64,000 bases of DNA from Roseiarcus sp050010035 (GCA_050010035.1 JBEKLU010000011.1:3201-67200); one strand, 5' to 3'. Positions 26,353 through 35,353 are shown, numbered from the stretch's first letter. Numbers and translations are program-made. The notes: a model not told the origin generated them from the letters alone.

Positions 26353-26949
26353 TCAAACCAGCTTGTTCGCCCTCAGGTAATTATAGGCCTGAATGATCTC
26401 GCGCAATTTGTCTTCGCACGAGCGGTCGCCGCCGTTGGCGTCGGGGTGATGCCGCTTGACCAGCTCCTTATAGCGCGCCTTGATTGTGATTTCGGTCGCG
26501 TTGGCGTCGAGATCGAGCGTGAACAGCGCCTTCAGCGCGAGCGCGTTGTAGCGAGGCGCCTGCGCGGCGTCGCCGGTTCGCCGGGCGCCGCGCCGACGCA
26601 TCGAACGCGCCTCCGCGTAGACGGTCTCGTCGACGTGCTGCGCGCCTTGCGCGCCGCCGCGCGGACCCATTTTCCACGTCGGCCGGTGGCCGATCGTCTC
26701 CGCCTGACGAAACTTGGCGAGCGATTCGTCGTCCATCCCGCGGAAATAGTCGTAGGTGGCATTATATTCCCGCACATGGTCGATGCAGAAACAGAAATAT
26801 TCGTTCTCGCGGTCGCGCCCTTTGGGCGCGCGGAAGACGCCGTCGGCCTTGCAGCCCGGAAAGCTGCAAGGGGTGGCCGGGATCGGCTCGGCGGGTTTGC
26901 GCGTGGGCTTCACCCGTATCCGATCGAACAGTCGCGAATTGAGATCCAT
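26353..26949 (-). CDS. J-domain (DnaJ-like) protein next to cobS
   Basis: A 198-residue protein with an N-terminal cysteine/histidine-bearing region (CSFPGCKADGVFRAPKGRDR, then FCFCIDHVREYNATYDYFRG) and a C-terminal J domain (about residues 135-195). The HPD motif is in YKELVKRHHPDANGGDRSCE. It would stimulate a DnaK-type chaperone. The gene order J-domain, cobS, cobT with a divergent bolA recurs in alphaproteobacteria; the physiological partner is unknown. Confidence 0.88.
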   Translation of the reverse strand: MDLNSRLFDRIRVKPTRKPAEPIPATPCSFPGCKADGVFRAPKGRDRENEYFCFCIDHVREYNATYDYFRGMDDESLAKFRQAETIGHRPTWKMGPRGGAQGAQHVDETVYAEARSMRRRGARRTGDAAQAPRYNALALKALFTLDLDANATEITIKARYKELVKRHHPDANGGDRSCEDKLREIIQAYNYLRANKLV

Positions 26950-27121
26950 TGGGAAACCTTAGGCGCCGACTCGCCGGCCGGCAAGAGTCGAGTTGCGGAA
27001 CGCCGCATTTTGGCGCCAAGCCGATAACGACCCGTGACCAAAACGCCACGCCGACGCTCGTCTTTGACAAGTCGCGCGGGTCGGGGCAAGTCGCTCGGCC
27101 AACCGCGAGGGAGCCACTTCC

Positions 27122-27391
27122 ATGACCATGAAAGAGCGGATCGCCGCCAAATTGACCCAGGGCCTCATCCCGACGAGGCTCGATATCATCGACGAATCGG
27201 ATCGCCACAAGGGCCATGCGGGCGCCCGAGAGGGCGGCGAAACCCATTACCGCCTCTATATCGTGAGCGAAGCCTTCGCCGGCAAGGGCCGGCTGGAGCG
27301 CCATCGCATGGTTCACGCCCTGCTCGCCGACGAATTCGCGCGCGGCGTCCACGCCCTCGCGTTGCAGACGCTCGCGCCCGGCGAAGCATGA
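27122..27391 (+). CDS. bolA: BolA-family protein
   Basis: An 89-residue BolA protein. The family motif is the conserved histidine region (SDRHKGHAGAREGGETHYRL) followed by FAGKGRLERHRMVHALLADE. Proteins of this type pair with monothiol glutaredoxins through a shared [2Fe-2S] cluster and influence iron signalling and cell shape. It is divergent from the J-domain gene and its stop overlaps the next start (ATGA). Confidence 0.94.
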   Translation: MTMKERIAAKLTQGLIPTRLDIIDESDRHKGHAGAREGGETHYRLYIVSEAFAGKGRLERHRMVHALLADEFARGVHALALQTLAPGEA

Positions 27392-27969
27392 ACGACGCGC
27401 GCCCCGCGCCGGCCTTCGGGCCTTACGCTTTCGAACTCAGCAAGGACGAGGCGCGCATCGCCGCGGCGCGCGCCGGCCTGCGGCGGGCGCTCGCGGGGCG
27501 GCTGACGTCGGCGCATTTCGCGCCGCTCGCCGCCTTCGTCCTGGCGATTTGCTTCACCGCGATTCTCGCGCTGACCGGGCTGATCGCGCGCCGCCACGGC
27601 GAGATCGCTCTGTTGCTGGCGACGGGCGCCTTCATGGTCCAGCGCTTGACGACGCGGCGGCGCTTCGTCGCGGCTCGGCGCGCCAGCCTCGCCGAAATCG
27701 AGGCGATGCGCGCCTCTGGGCCCCTCGTCCTGAGCGTCGACGAGGCGGGTCTCGGCCTCGCCGGCGCCGCGCCGCCGGCGCGCTGGAATTTCGCCGATTG
27801 CCTCGAAATCGAGGACGCCGGCGGCCTGGTCTATCTCTGGCCGCGCTCGGGCTCGCCGGCGATCGTGCCGACCCGCGTCTTCGCCGGCGCCGCGGCCGCC
27901 GCCGGGTTCGTCGAATTCGTGCGTGGACGCCTGCCGCGCCGTATTGCTCTGCCCGCGACCGATCGCTAG
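27388..27969 (+). CDS. Hypothetical membrane protein translationally coupled to bolA
   Basis: A 193-residue protein whose ATG (27388) overlaps the bolA stop. Two close hydrophobic segments (about residues 45-88, for example APLAAFVLAICFTAILALTG) are followed by a soluble domain that looks YcxB-like: LVLSVDEAGLGLAG, then WNFADCLEIEDAGGLVYLWP and AIVPTRVF. YcxB-type assignment is from memory of the pattern. The function is unknown. Confidence 0.75.
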   Translation: MNDARPAPAFGPYAFELSKDEARIAAARAGLRRALAGRLTSAHFAPLAAFVLAICFTAILALTGLIARRHGEIALLLATGAFMVQRLTTRRRFVAARRASLAEIEAMRASGPLVLSVDEAGLGLAGAAPPARWNFADCLEIEDAGGLVYLWPRSGSPAIVPTRVFAGAAAAAGFVEFVRGRLPRRIALPATDR

Positions 27970-28004
27970 AAAGCGAGCGTCACCCCAAAAGGAGACGAAC
28001 GTCG

Positions 28005-29318
28005 ATGCGTATCGCCATGGTCGGCGCAGGCTACGTCGGCCTGGTCTCAGGCGCGTGCTTCGCCGATTTCGGCCACGAAGTCGTCTGCGTCGACAAGGAC
28101 GGCGCCAAGATCGCGGCCCTGCGCGAGGGGCAGGCCCCCATCTACGAGCCCGGCCTCGGCGAGCTCGTCCTCGCCAACCAGCGGGCCGGCCGGCTCTCCT
28201 TCACCACCGACATCGCCGAAGGCATGCGCGGCGCTCAGGCCGTCTTCATCGCGGTCGGCACGCCGACGCTTCCCGGCGACGGCGCGGCGGACATGCGCTA
28301 CGTCTTTCAGGCGGCGCGCGAGATCGGCGAGGCGATCGGTTCCTTCGTCGTCGTCGTCGCCAAGTCGACGTCGCCGATCGGAACCTGCGACGAGGTCGAG
28401 CGGTTGATCGGCGAACGCGTCCCTAGGGATCGCTTCGCCGTGGTCTCCAACCCGGAGTTCCTGCGCGAGGGCGCCGCGATCGACGATTTCAAGCAGCCCG
28501 ATCGCGTGGTCGTCGGCGTCGAGGACGAGGCGGCGCGTCTGGTCATGCGCGAAATCTACCGGCCGCTCGAGCGCAACGGCAGCCCGATCGTCTATACGAG
28601 CCGGCGCACTGCGGAACTGATCAAATACGCCGCCAACGTCTTCCTCGCGATGAAGGTCACCTTCATCAACGAGATCGCGGACTTATGCGAAAAAGTCGGC
28701 GGCGACGTGCTGGACGTGGCCAACGGCATCGGCCTCGACAAGCGCATCGGCCGCCGGTTTCTCAACCCCGGTCCCGGCTTCGGCGGCTCGTGCTTTCCCA
28801 AGGACACCTTGGCGCTGACCAAGCTCGCCGTCGAAGCCCGCTCGCCGATGCGCCTCGTCGAAACGCTGGTCGACGTCAACGAGAAGCGCAAGGTCGCGAT
28901 GGCGCACAAGATCGTCAAGGCGTGCGGCGGCTCGGTTCGGGGCAAGACGATCGCCGTGCTGGGCCTCACCTACAAGCCCAACACCGACGACATGCGCGAC
29001 GCCCCCAGCCTCGTCATCGTGCCGATCCTGCAAGCCCAGGGGGCGCGGATCGTCGCCTTCGACCCGGAGGGCGCCAAGTCCGCCGAGGCGCTGCTGCCCG
29101 GCGTCGAGTTCGCCCGCGGCCCCTACGCCTGCCTCGAGGGCGCCGACGCGCTCGTCGTCATCACCGAATGGGACGCCTTTCGCGCCCTCGACCTCGCGCG
29201 CGTCAAGGCCGCCTTGCGCGAGCCGGTGGTGGTCGACCTGCGCAACATCTACTCCCAGGAAACGATGAGCGCGCTCGGCTTCCGCTACGAGGGGGTCGGG
29301 CGGGGCGCGAGCGCGTAG
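28005..29318 (+). CDS. ugd: UDP-glucose 6-dehydrogenase
   Basis: A 437-residue enzyme that oxidises UDP-glucose twice with NAD to UDP-glucuronate, a precursor of exopolysaccharide and lipid A sugars. The NAD-binding motif is MRIAMVGAGYVGLVSGACFA, the catalytic cysteine lies in GPGFGGSCFPKDTLAL, and the middle helix carries KYAANVFLAMKVTFINEIAD. The second Rossmann domain starts at GKTIAVLGLTYKPNTDDMRD. AAGGAG lies about 9 bases before the ATG at 28005. No glycan cluster surrounds it. Confidence 0.96.
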   Translation: MRIAMVGAGYVGLVSGACFADFGHEVVCVDKDGAKIAALREGQAPIYEPGLGELVLANQRAGRLSFTTDIAEGMRGAQAVFIAVGTPTLPGDGAADMRYVFQAAREIGEAIGSFVVVVAKSTSPIGTCDEVERLIGERVPRDRFAVVSNPEFLREGAAIDDFKQPDRVVVGVEDEAARLVMREIYRPLERNGSPIVYTSRRTAELIKYAANVFLAMKVTFINEIADLCEKVGGDVLDVANGIGLDKRIGRRFLNPGPGFGGSCFPKDTLALTKLAVEARSPMRLVETLVDVNEKRKVAMAHKIVKACGGSVRGKTIAVLGLTYKPNTDDMRDAPSLVIVPILQAQGARIVAFDPEGAKSAEALLPGVEFARGPYACLEGADALVVITEWDAFRALDLARVKAALREPVVVDLRNIYSQETMSALGFRYEGVGRGASA

Positions 29319-29337
29319 CGCCTCGGCGCGGCCGGCG

Positions 29338-30936
29338 TCAGTCGATCAAGCGATAGGCCGGCAGGGTCAGGAACTCCTCGAAACTCGGGCTCAGCGACAT
29401 GCCCGCGAAGAGTTCGATCGCCTCGGCGAAACGGCCGCCCGCGAAGGCGTCCGCCCCGACGGCGGCGCGGACCTTGGCCATTTCGTCGGCGAGCGCAGCG
29501 CGGAAGAGATCGGGCGTGACGACGCGCCCGTCGTCGAGCTCGGCCTTCAGATGCAGCCACTGCCAGACCTGCGCGCGCGAGATTTCCGCGGTCGCGGCGT
29601 CCTCCATGAGATTGTAGAGCGGCACCGCGCCGCGCCCGCGCAGCCACGCTTCGATGTATTGCACGCCGACGCGGATGTTTTCGCGCAGGCCCGCTTCGGT
29701 GCGCGCGCCGTCGTGAACTTTCAGCATATCCTCGCGCGTCACCGTCACGTCGTCGCGCGCGACGGCGAGCTGATTGGGGCCGGGCATCAGCCGGTCGAAC
29801 ACTTCGCGCGCCACCGGCACGAGGTCGGGGTGGGCGACCCAGGTGCCGTCGTGGCCGTTGGCGGCTTCGCGCTCCTTGTCGGCGCGCACCTTGGCGAAGG
29901 CGGCCTCGTTGGCGACCGGGTCGCCCTTGATCGGGATCTGCGCCGCCATGCCGCCCATCGCGAAGGCGCCGCGGCGATGGCAGGTCTTGATCAGCAGCAG
30001 CGAGTAGGCGGCGAGGAACGCCTTGCCCATCGTCATCGCGGCGCGATCGGGGGTGAGGAAGGCGGGATTCTTGCCGAGCCGCTTGATGAAGGAGAAGATG
30101 TAGTCCCAGCGCCCGCAGTTCAGCCCGACGATGTGCTCGCGCAGCTCGTAGAGGATTTCGTCCATCTCGAACGCGGCGGGGATGGTCTCGATCAGCACCG
30201 TCGCCTTGAATGTCCCCACGGGGACGCCCAGCGCGGCTTCGGCGAAGGCGAAGACGTCGTTCCACAGCCGCGCCTCGAGACGGCTTTCCAGTTTCGGCAG
30301 ATAGAACGCCGGCGTCGCGCCTTGCGCCATCTGCGTCTTGGCGCAGTGGAAGACATAGAGGCCGAAGTCGAACAGCGCGCCGGAACTCTCCGCGCCGTCG
30401 ACGTGGAGGTGGCGCTCGTTGAGATGCCAGCCGCGCGGGCGCACCATCAGCAGCGCGGGCTTGCCCGTCACCGCGTAGCGCTTGCCGGTGGCCGAATCGG
30501 TGAAATCGATCCGGCCGGCCCAGCGGTCTTTCAGGTTGGCCTGACCCTCGATCATATTGGCGAAAACCGGCGAGGACGCGTCCTCGAAATCGGCCATGAA
30601 GACCTTGGCGCCGGAATTGAGCGCGTTGACGATCATCTTGCGATCGACCGGGCCGGTGATCTCGACGCGCCGGTCGATCAGGTCGGCCGGGACCGGCGCG
30701 ACTTTCCAGTCCCCTTGGCGGATGTCCTGCGTCGCGGGCAAGAAGTCCGGCGTTTCGCCGGCGTCGAAGCGCTTCTGCCGCTCGGCGCGCAGGCCGAGCA
30801 GCTCCTTTCGGCGCGCGTCGAAGCGTCGATGCAGATCGGCCAGGAAGCGAAGCGCCGGCGGGCTGAGGATTTCCTCGAAGCGCGGACCGGCGGCAGCGCG
30901 AATCTCGACCCCGGAAACGGGCGCGGAAGCAGTCAT
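29338..30936 (-). CDS. aceB: Malate synthase A
   Basis: A 532-residue malate synthase of the A class, condensing glyoxylate and acetyl-CoA to malate. Motifs are KVFMADFEDASSPVFANMIE, VLIETIPAAFEMDEILYELR, the Asp/Glu metal-binding region near GLNCGRWDYIFSFIK, and HDGTWVAHPDLVPVA. The catalytic aspartate is in NLMEDAATAEISRAQVWQWL. The ATG at 30936 is chosen because GGGAGG lies 8 to 10 bases upstream; the open frame continues upstream without conservation. Isocitrate lyase is not in the window, so the glyoxylate supply is not visible here. Confidence 0.95.
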   Translation of the reverse strand: MTASAPVSGVEIRAAAGPRFEEILSPPALRFLADLHRRFDARRKELLGLRAERQKRFDAGETPDFLPATQDIRQGDWKVAPVPADLIDRRVEITGPVDRKMIVNALNSGAKVFMADFEDASSPVFANMIEGQANLKDRWAGRIDFTDSATGKRYAVTGKPALLMVRPRGWHLNERHLHVDGAESSGALFDFGLYVFHCAKTQMAQGATPAFYLPKLESRLEARLWNDVFAFAEAALGVPVGTFKATVLIETIPAAFEMDEILYELREHIVGLNCGRWDYIFSFIKRLGKNPAFLTPDRAAMTMGKAFLAAYSLLLIKTCHRRGAFAMGGMAAQIPIKGDPVANEAAFAKVRADKEREAANGHDGTWVAHPDLVPVAREVFDRLMPGPNQLAVARDDVTVTREDMLKVHDGARTEAGLRENIRVGVQYIEAWLRGRGAVPLYNLMEDAATAEISRAQVWQWLHLKAELDDGRVVTPDLFRAALADEMAKVRAAVGADAFAGGRFAEAIELFAGMSLSPSFEEFLTLPAYRLID

Positions 30937-31075
30937 GGCGAGACCTCCCAGTCGGCGACAAAGCGCGAAGGTCTCGTCCCTATAGGAAATTTGGCGCGTC
31001 GGGGATACCCGCCGCGCCCTTGGATTTCTGAAAGTCTTTCGCGGGACGGCGAAAAACGGGCCGCGGACTGCGACT

Positions 31076-31363
31076 TCAGGCCGCCAGATCGCGATGCGAA
31101 TGGCCATACCAGGCGCGGGTGGCGCGCGCGCGCGCCAGCCTCTCGCTGGGGTCGTCGTCGAGCGGCAGGGCGGTGCAGTCGGCCAGATCCGCCCTCAGCA
31201 GGCCGATGTCGCTCAGCTCGCGGTCGGACATCTGGGCGAGTTGGGCGAGCGTGCGCCTTGCTTCCATGACGCGCGCCGGCCAGCCGAGCGCGCGCCAGAG
31301 CAGAGCGCTGAAATCCGAGCGGCGCCGCGAGGCGGACGAGACGTCGAGCATGGCGGTCTCCAT
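31076..31363 (-). CDS. DUF1127-domain small protein
   Basis: A 95-residue protein. The central stretch (RRTLAQLAQMSDRELSDIGL, then LRADL) is a clear DUF1127/YjiS-like domain, found in many small alphaproteobacterial proteins; some short members affect phosphate and carbon metabolism or RNA turnover. An arginine-rich end follows. It is divergent from a LysR gene, a frequent pairing in the class, and that LysR may control it. An alternative ATG four codons inside begins MLDVSSASRRR. Confidence 0.82.
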   Translation of the reverse strand: METAMLDVSSASRRRSDFSALLWRALGWPARVMEARRTLAQLAQMSDRELSDIGLLRADLADCTALPLDDDPSERLARARATRAWYGHSHRDLAA

Positions 31364-31514
31364 TGGGCAATAACCTACCGTTCGCCGCCCAGGGGCTGCG
31401 CGTCGAACGGTCGAACGGTCGATCTATGTTGTTGCAGCGCACTATGCCGGTTCCCTATTGATCGGTCCAACGAATGTTTGTAGAGTAATCCATAACTAAT
31501 AGGGATCGATTGCC
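31364..31514. promoter_or_regulatory. Divergent regulatory region between DUF1127 and LysR genes
   Basis: This 151-bp AT-richer gap separates two divergent genes and must hold both promoters. An inverted repeat CCCTATT (31453-31459) with AATAGGG (31498-31504) lies before the LysR start. It is wider than a usual T-N11-A LysR box and could be one half of an extended site. No convincing -35/-10 pair was assigned. Confidence 0.4.
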
Positions 31515-32381
31515 ATGCTCGACACCGACCAGCTCCGCTCCTTTCTCGCCATCGTCGACACCGGCTCGTTCACCCGCGCCGGCGAGCGGGTCAACAAGAC
31601 CCAGTCGGCGGTTTCCATGCACGTCCGCCGGCTCGAGGAACAGCTCGGCTGCGCGCTGTTCGTCAAACAGGGACGCGCGGCGAGGCTGACCAGCGAAGGC
31701 GAGCGCCTGATCGAATTCGCGCGCCGCATGATGCAGGTCGAAGCCGGGGCGATGGCCGCGCTTTCGCGCAAGGGCCTCAAGGGTTCGGTGCGGCTGGGCA
31801 TTCCCGACGACTACGCCGAGGCTTTTCTCGCCGACATTCTCACGCTCTTCAATCGCCGCCATCCGCTGGTCGAGGTCTCCGTCGTCTGCGAGAATTCGGT
31901 CGAACTCGCCGCGCAGGTCCACGCCGGCGCGATCGAAATCGCGCTGGTGACCGACCACGAAGGCCTGCAGGGCTTCGAGCTCATCCGCGAAGAGCCGCTG
32001 GTCTGGGTCGCCGCCAAGCGCTTCAAGCCGCCCGAGGGCGCGCCGATCCCGCTGGCGCTGGGCAGTCCGACCTGCCTGTGGGGAAAAATCACCGAAGTCG
32101 CGCTGCGCGATCGGCCCGGCGCGACGCACGGCCTGTTCTTCTCCAAGAACTACACCGCCGTCATCACGGTGGTGCGCGCCGGCCTCGCGGCGACGGCGCT
32201 GCCGATCGGCATGGCGGGCGACGAGTTGCGCGTGCTCGGCGCCGACGACGGCCTGCCGAGCCTGCCGTTGACCCGCATGGGCCTCATCTTCGCGCCCGGA
32301 CAGATCTCCGAGGAGGCCAAGGCGCTGGCGGAAGCGGTCCGCGCCACCATCAGCGGGGCCGACGCGCGCAAGGCGGCTTGA
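31515..32381 (+). CDS. LysR-family transcriptional regulator
   Basis: A 288-residue LysR regulator. The N-terminal helix-turn-helix is RSFLAIVDTGSFTRAGERVN followed by KTQSAVSMHVRRLEEQLGCA. The effector domain (about residues 90-285) contains RLGIPDDYAEAFLADILTLF. The N-terminal sequence, beginning MLDTDQLRSFLAIVDTGSF, is of the type that sits divergent from DUF1127 genes. The gene probably autoregulates and controls its divergent neighbour. Effector unknown. Confidence 0.93.
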   Translation: MLDTDQLRSFLAIVDTGSFTRAGERVNKTQSAVSMHVRRLEEQLGCALFVKQGRAARLTSEGERLIEFARRMMQVEAGAMAALSRKGLKGSVRLGIPDDYAEAFLADILTLFNRRHPLVEVSVVCENSVELAAQVHAGAIEIALVTDHEGLQGFELIREEPLVWVAAKRFKPPEGAPIPLALGSPTCLWGKITEVALRDRPGATHGLFFSKNYTAVITVVRAGLAATALPIGMAGDELRVLGADDGLPSLPLTRMGLIFAPGQISEEAKALAEAVRATISGADARKAA

Positions 32382-32389
32382 GGCGGCTT

Positions 32390-33106
32390 TCATTCCTCGA
32401 CGAGGCTCGGCTCGCGCGGCGGATCGCCGGAAAAGCCGCAGGCCGCGAGCGTCTCGCGCATGTGAGCGGGCGCCGGCGCTTCGACCACGATCGCCGGCTT
32501 GTTCTTGTAAAGCGGCGCCTCGACCCGGCGCGCCAGCAGTTGCAAGGCGATGTCAGCGCGCGCGCCGTAGATCGAATCGCCCAGGATCGGCCAGCCTTCG
32601 GCCGCGCAATGGACCCGCAGTTGATGGGTGCGGCCGGTCAGCGGCTCGAGCTCCAGCCAAGCGATCGGCGCCTCGCGCCAACGCCCGTGCCCCTTTACGC
32701 GCCAACGCGTCTGCGCCGGCAGGCCGGCGGGGTCGACCTTCATCCACCAGCCGCGCGTGGCGTCGAGCCGGCCGAGCGGCCGATCGATCAGGCCCTCTTG
32801 CGTCTCGGGGCCGCCGGCGACGATCGCCCAGTAGGTCTTGGCGATTCGGCCCTGCTTGAACAGCAGCCCCAATTTCTCCAAGGCCTTGTGATGGCGCCCG
32901 AGCACCAGGCAGCCGGCGGTGTCGCGATCGAGGCGATGGGCGAGCGCCGGCTTGCGCGGCAGGCCGAAGCGCAGAGCGTCGAAATCGTCTTCGAGATTGG
33001 CGCCCCCTTTGGGGCCGCGATGCACCGCGATGCCCGCCGGCTTGTCGAGGACGAGCATCAGGCCGTCGCGATAGAGCAGCCGCGCTCTTGTTTCTTCGGG
33101 CGTCAT
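32390..33106 (-). CDS. RluA-family pseudouridine synthase
   Basis: A 238-residue pseudouridine synthase. The catalytic aspartate is in AHRLDRDTAGCLVLGRHHK, and PLTGRTHQLRVHCAAEGWPI (then LGDSIYG) is the usual C-terminal motif. There is no S4 domain, so it is of the short RluA/TruC type. The modified RNA site cannot be named. The ATG at 33106 is chosen from the family length; the frame stays open far upstream against ftsY. It converges on the LysR gene and is divergent from ftsY. Confidence 0.9.
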   Translation of the reverse strand: MTPEETRARLLYRDGLMLVLDKPAGIAVHRGPKGGANLEDDFDALRFGLPRKPALAHRLDRDTAGCLVLGRHHKALEKLGLLFKQGRIAKTYWAIVAGGPETQEGLIDRPLGRLDATRGWWMKVDPAGLPAQTRWRVKGHGRWREAPIAWLELEPLTGRTHQLRVHCAAEGWPILGDSIYGARADIALQLLARRVEAPLYKNKPAIVVEAPAPAHMRETLAACGFSGDPPREPSLVEE

Positions 33107-33160
33107 GGGGTCATAGCTAGGCCATGGCGCGGGGCGCGCGCAAGATGAAGAGGACTGGGG

Positions 33161-34195
33161 TTGAGCGACACCGGCGAGGACAAGGCGAAAGCGGGCTTGC
33201 TGCGGCGCCTGTTCAAGCGGGGCGAAGCCGCGCCGGCGCTTAGCCCGAGCGAGCCCGCCGCCCCCAGACGAAGCTGGCTCACGCGCCTCACCGCCGGGCT
33301 GTCGCGCTCGTCCTCCGCGATCTCGCGCGGCGTCACGGACATCTTCACCAAGCGCAAGCTCGACGCCGCCGCGCTCGACGACCTCGAGGACATTCTCATC
33401 CAGGCCGATCTCGGCCTCGGCGCGGCGACGCGCGTCCGCGAGGCGGTGGGGAGCGGGCGCTACGACAAGTCGATCGAGCCTAACGAAGTGAAGGCGATCC
33501 TCGCCGCCGAAGTCGAGCGCATTCTCGAGCCCGTCGCGCGGCCGCTCGTCGTCGATCGGTCGAAGAAGCCCTTCGTCGTCCTGGTGGTCGGCGTCAACGG
33601 TTCGGGCAAGACGACGACGATCGGCAAGCTCGCGGCGAAGTTCGCCGGCGAGGGGCTGAAGGTGACGCTCGCGGCCGGCGACACGTTCCGCGCCGCGGCG
33701 ATCGAGCAATTGCGCATCTGGGCGGAGCGGGCCGGGGCCGACATCGTCGCGCGCGAGCAGGGCGCCGACGCGGCGGGCCTCGCCTTCGACGCCCTGACGC
33801 GCGCGCGCGCTTCGAACGCCGACGTGCTGCTGATGGACACCGCCGGGCGGCTGCAGAACCGCGCCGAGCTGATGGGAGAGCTGGAGAAGATCATCCGCGT
33901 GATGAAGAAGGTCGACCCGGAGGCGCCGCACGCCACGCTGCTGGCGCTCGACGCCACCGTCGGGCAAAACGCGCTGAGCCAAGTGGAGATCTTCGGCCGC
34001 ACGGCGAACGTCACGGGCCTCGTCATGACAAAACTCGACGGCACCGCGCGCGGCGGCATTCTCGTCGCCATCGCCGAGAAATTCGCCCTGCCGGTGCACT
34101 ATATCGGCGTCGGCGAAGGCGTCGACGACCTCGAACCCTTCGCCGCGCGCGATTTCGCCGAGGCGATCGCCGGGATCGAGCGGCAGGAGGGGTGA
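33161..34195 (+). CDS. ftsY: Signal recognition particle receptor FtsY
   Basis: A 344-residue GTPase that docks SRP-ribosome complexes at the membrane. The N-terminal part (1 to about 60) is short and charged, and the NG domain follows: GVNGSGKTTTIGKLAAKFAG (G1), DTFRAAAIEQLRIWAERAGA (insertion box), LLMDTAGRLQNRAELMGELE (G3) and VMTKLDGTARGG (G4). The TTG at 33161 is the first in-frame start; the nearby ATG is out of frame. It is followed closely by yciB, probably in one operon. Confidence 0.95.
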   Translation: MSDTGEDKAKAGLLRRLFKRGEAAPALSPSEPAAPRRSWLTRLTAGLSRSSSAISRGVTDIFTKRKLDAAALDDLEDILIQADLGLGAATRVREAVGSGRYDKSIEPNEVKAILAAEVERILEPVARPLVVDRSKKPFVVLVVGVNGSGKTTTIGKLAAKFAGEGLKVTLAAGDTFRAAAIEQLRIWAERAGADIVAREQGADAAGLAFDALTRARASNADVLLMDTAGRLQNRAELMGELEKIIRVMKKVDPEAPHATLLALDATVGQNALSQVEIFGRTANVTGLVMTKLDGTARGGILVAIAEKFALPVHYIGVGEGVDDLEPFAARDFAEAIAGIERQEG

Positions 34196-34217
34196 TGCGA
34201 ACGAAGGACATCTTGCG

Positions 34218-34844
34218 ATGACGAACACGCCCGCCGCGGCGCCTCAGGCGCGCAAGGCGATCAGCCCCGGGCTGAAGTTCGCGCTGGAGCTAGGCCCGCT
34301 CGCGCTGTTTTTCATAACGTACAAGATATGGGACTACATCCCGGCGACGATCGTTCTGATGGCGAGCGTCGCGCTCACTCTCAGCGTCTCCTATCGCATT
34401 TTGGGACGCATCCCGACCATGCCGCTGGTCACGGCCGTCATGGTGGGGATATTTGGCGGCCTGACCGTTCTCTTCCACGACAAGACGCTGTTGCAGATGA
34501 AGCCGACCGCGCTCTATCTCTTGTTCGGCGGCGCGCTCTTCGTCGGCCTCGCGATCAAGAAGCCGCTGTTGAAGATCATATTCGACAGCGCGTTGCACGT
34601 CACCGAGGAAGGCTGGCGCAAGCTCACCTGGCGCTGGGCGTTCTTCTTCCTCGCGCTCGCAGCCCTCAACGAATGCGTCCGTTTCTATTGCAACGACAAC
34701 GGGGCGCAATATTGCACTTTCGACACCTGGGTGAAGTTCAAGACCTTCGGCTTCCTGCCGTTGACGCTCGTCTTTGCGCTCGCCCAGGCGCCGCTGATCC
34801 TGCGCCACGAGGCCAAGGGCGAAGCCGCGGGCGAGGATTTCTAG
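34218..34844 (+). CDS. yciB: Inner-membrane septation protein YciB/IspZ
   Basis: A 208-residue membrane protein with about five to six hydrophobic segments. The family motifs are LKFALELGPLALFFITYKIW, GLTVLFHDKTLLQMKPTALY and WRKLTWRWAFFFLALAALNE. YciB proteins act at the inner membrane in cell envelope maintenance and septation. It follows ftsY by 22 bp, a common alphaproteobacterial arrangement, and is followed by a hairpin-rich repeat. Confidence 0.93.
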   Translation: MTNTPAAAPQARKAISPGLKFALELGPLALFFITYKIWDYIPATIVLMASVALTLSVSYRILGRIPTMPLVTAVMVGIFGGLTVLFHDKTLLQMKPTALYLLFGGALFVGLAIKKPLLKIIFDSALHVTEEGWRKLTWRWAFFFLALAALNECVRFYCNDNGAQYCTFDTWVKFKTFGFLPLTLVFALAQAPLILRHEAKGEAAGEDF

Positions 34845-34863
34845 CCGGATTGAACAGCGCGCG

Positions 34864-35038
34864 CCCTTCCCCCCTTGCGGGGGAAGGTGTCACGCGAAGC
34901 GTAACGGATGAGGGGGGTCGCACGAAGTGCGACGGCTTGCGAGGATGGGGCTCGAAGCTGTCTCGCTTACGCTCGACCCCCCTCATCCGGCCCTCGCTGA
35001 CGCGAGGGCCACCTTCCCCCGCGAGGGGGGAAGGGGGT
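34864..35038. repeat. Hairpin-rich intergenic repeat after yciB
   Basis: A near-mirror element. CCCTTCCCCCC...GGGGGAAGG opens it, AACGGATGAGGGGGGTCGCA and CCCCCTCATCC form the long outer stem, CGCACGAAGTGCG and GCCCTCGCTGACGCGAGGGC form inner stems, and CCTTCCCCCGCGAGGGGGGAAGG closes it. The CCTCATCC arm resembles the one in the repeat at 20164-20292, so both may belong to one family. It can act as a terminator or mRNA-stabilising element for ftsY-yciB. Confidence 0.65.
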
Positions 35039-35116
35039 CGCGCCCCTTCGATTTAGGCCTTCGCCGTCCGCAAGGCGCGCTTGGCGTCGGGCGACGAAAC
35101 GGTCGACCTCGGGCGA

Positions 35117-35353
35117 TCAGCTCTTCTTGTGCTTGTGCGTCGGCACGGCCGCCGGCGCCGGCGCGACGTCGATCGCCGCCGGGGTCGGGCAGGCGTGGAT
35201 GTAGGCGCTGGTCGTCCAGTCGCACGAGGGCGCGCCCGGATACGACAGATAATTGGGAAAATCCGGCGCCCCGAACTCGACCCCCGCCGACGCCGTCGCC
35301 ACCGCCGACAACGAGATCGCGGCGACCGCAGCGATCAAAAATCCACCCCTCAT
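35117..35353 (-). CDS. Small secreted hypothetical protein downstream of pioB
   Basis: A 78-residue protein with a clear Sec signal peptide (MRGGFLIAAVAAISLSAVATASA). The mature part of about 55 residues (GVEFGAPDFPNYLSYPGAPS, two cysteines in CDWTTSAYIHAC) ends in a basic tail THKHKKS. No haem or iron-sulfur motif is present. It begins 107 bp after the pioB stop on the same strand and could be co-transcribed; the ATG at 35353 is chosen to give the normal signal length. Function unknown; one disulfide between the two cysteines is plausible. Confidence 0.7.
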   Translation of the reverse strand: MRGGFLIAAVAAISLSAVATASAGVEFGAPDFPNYLSYPGAPSCDWTTSAYIHACPTPAAIDVAPAPAAVPTHKHKKS

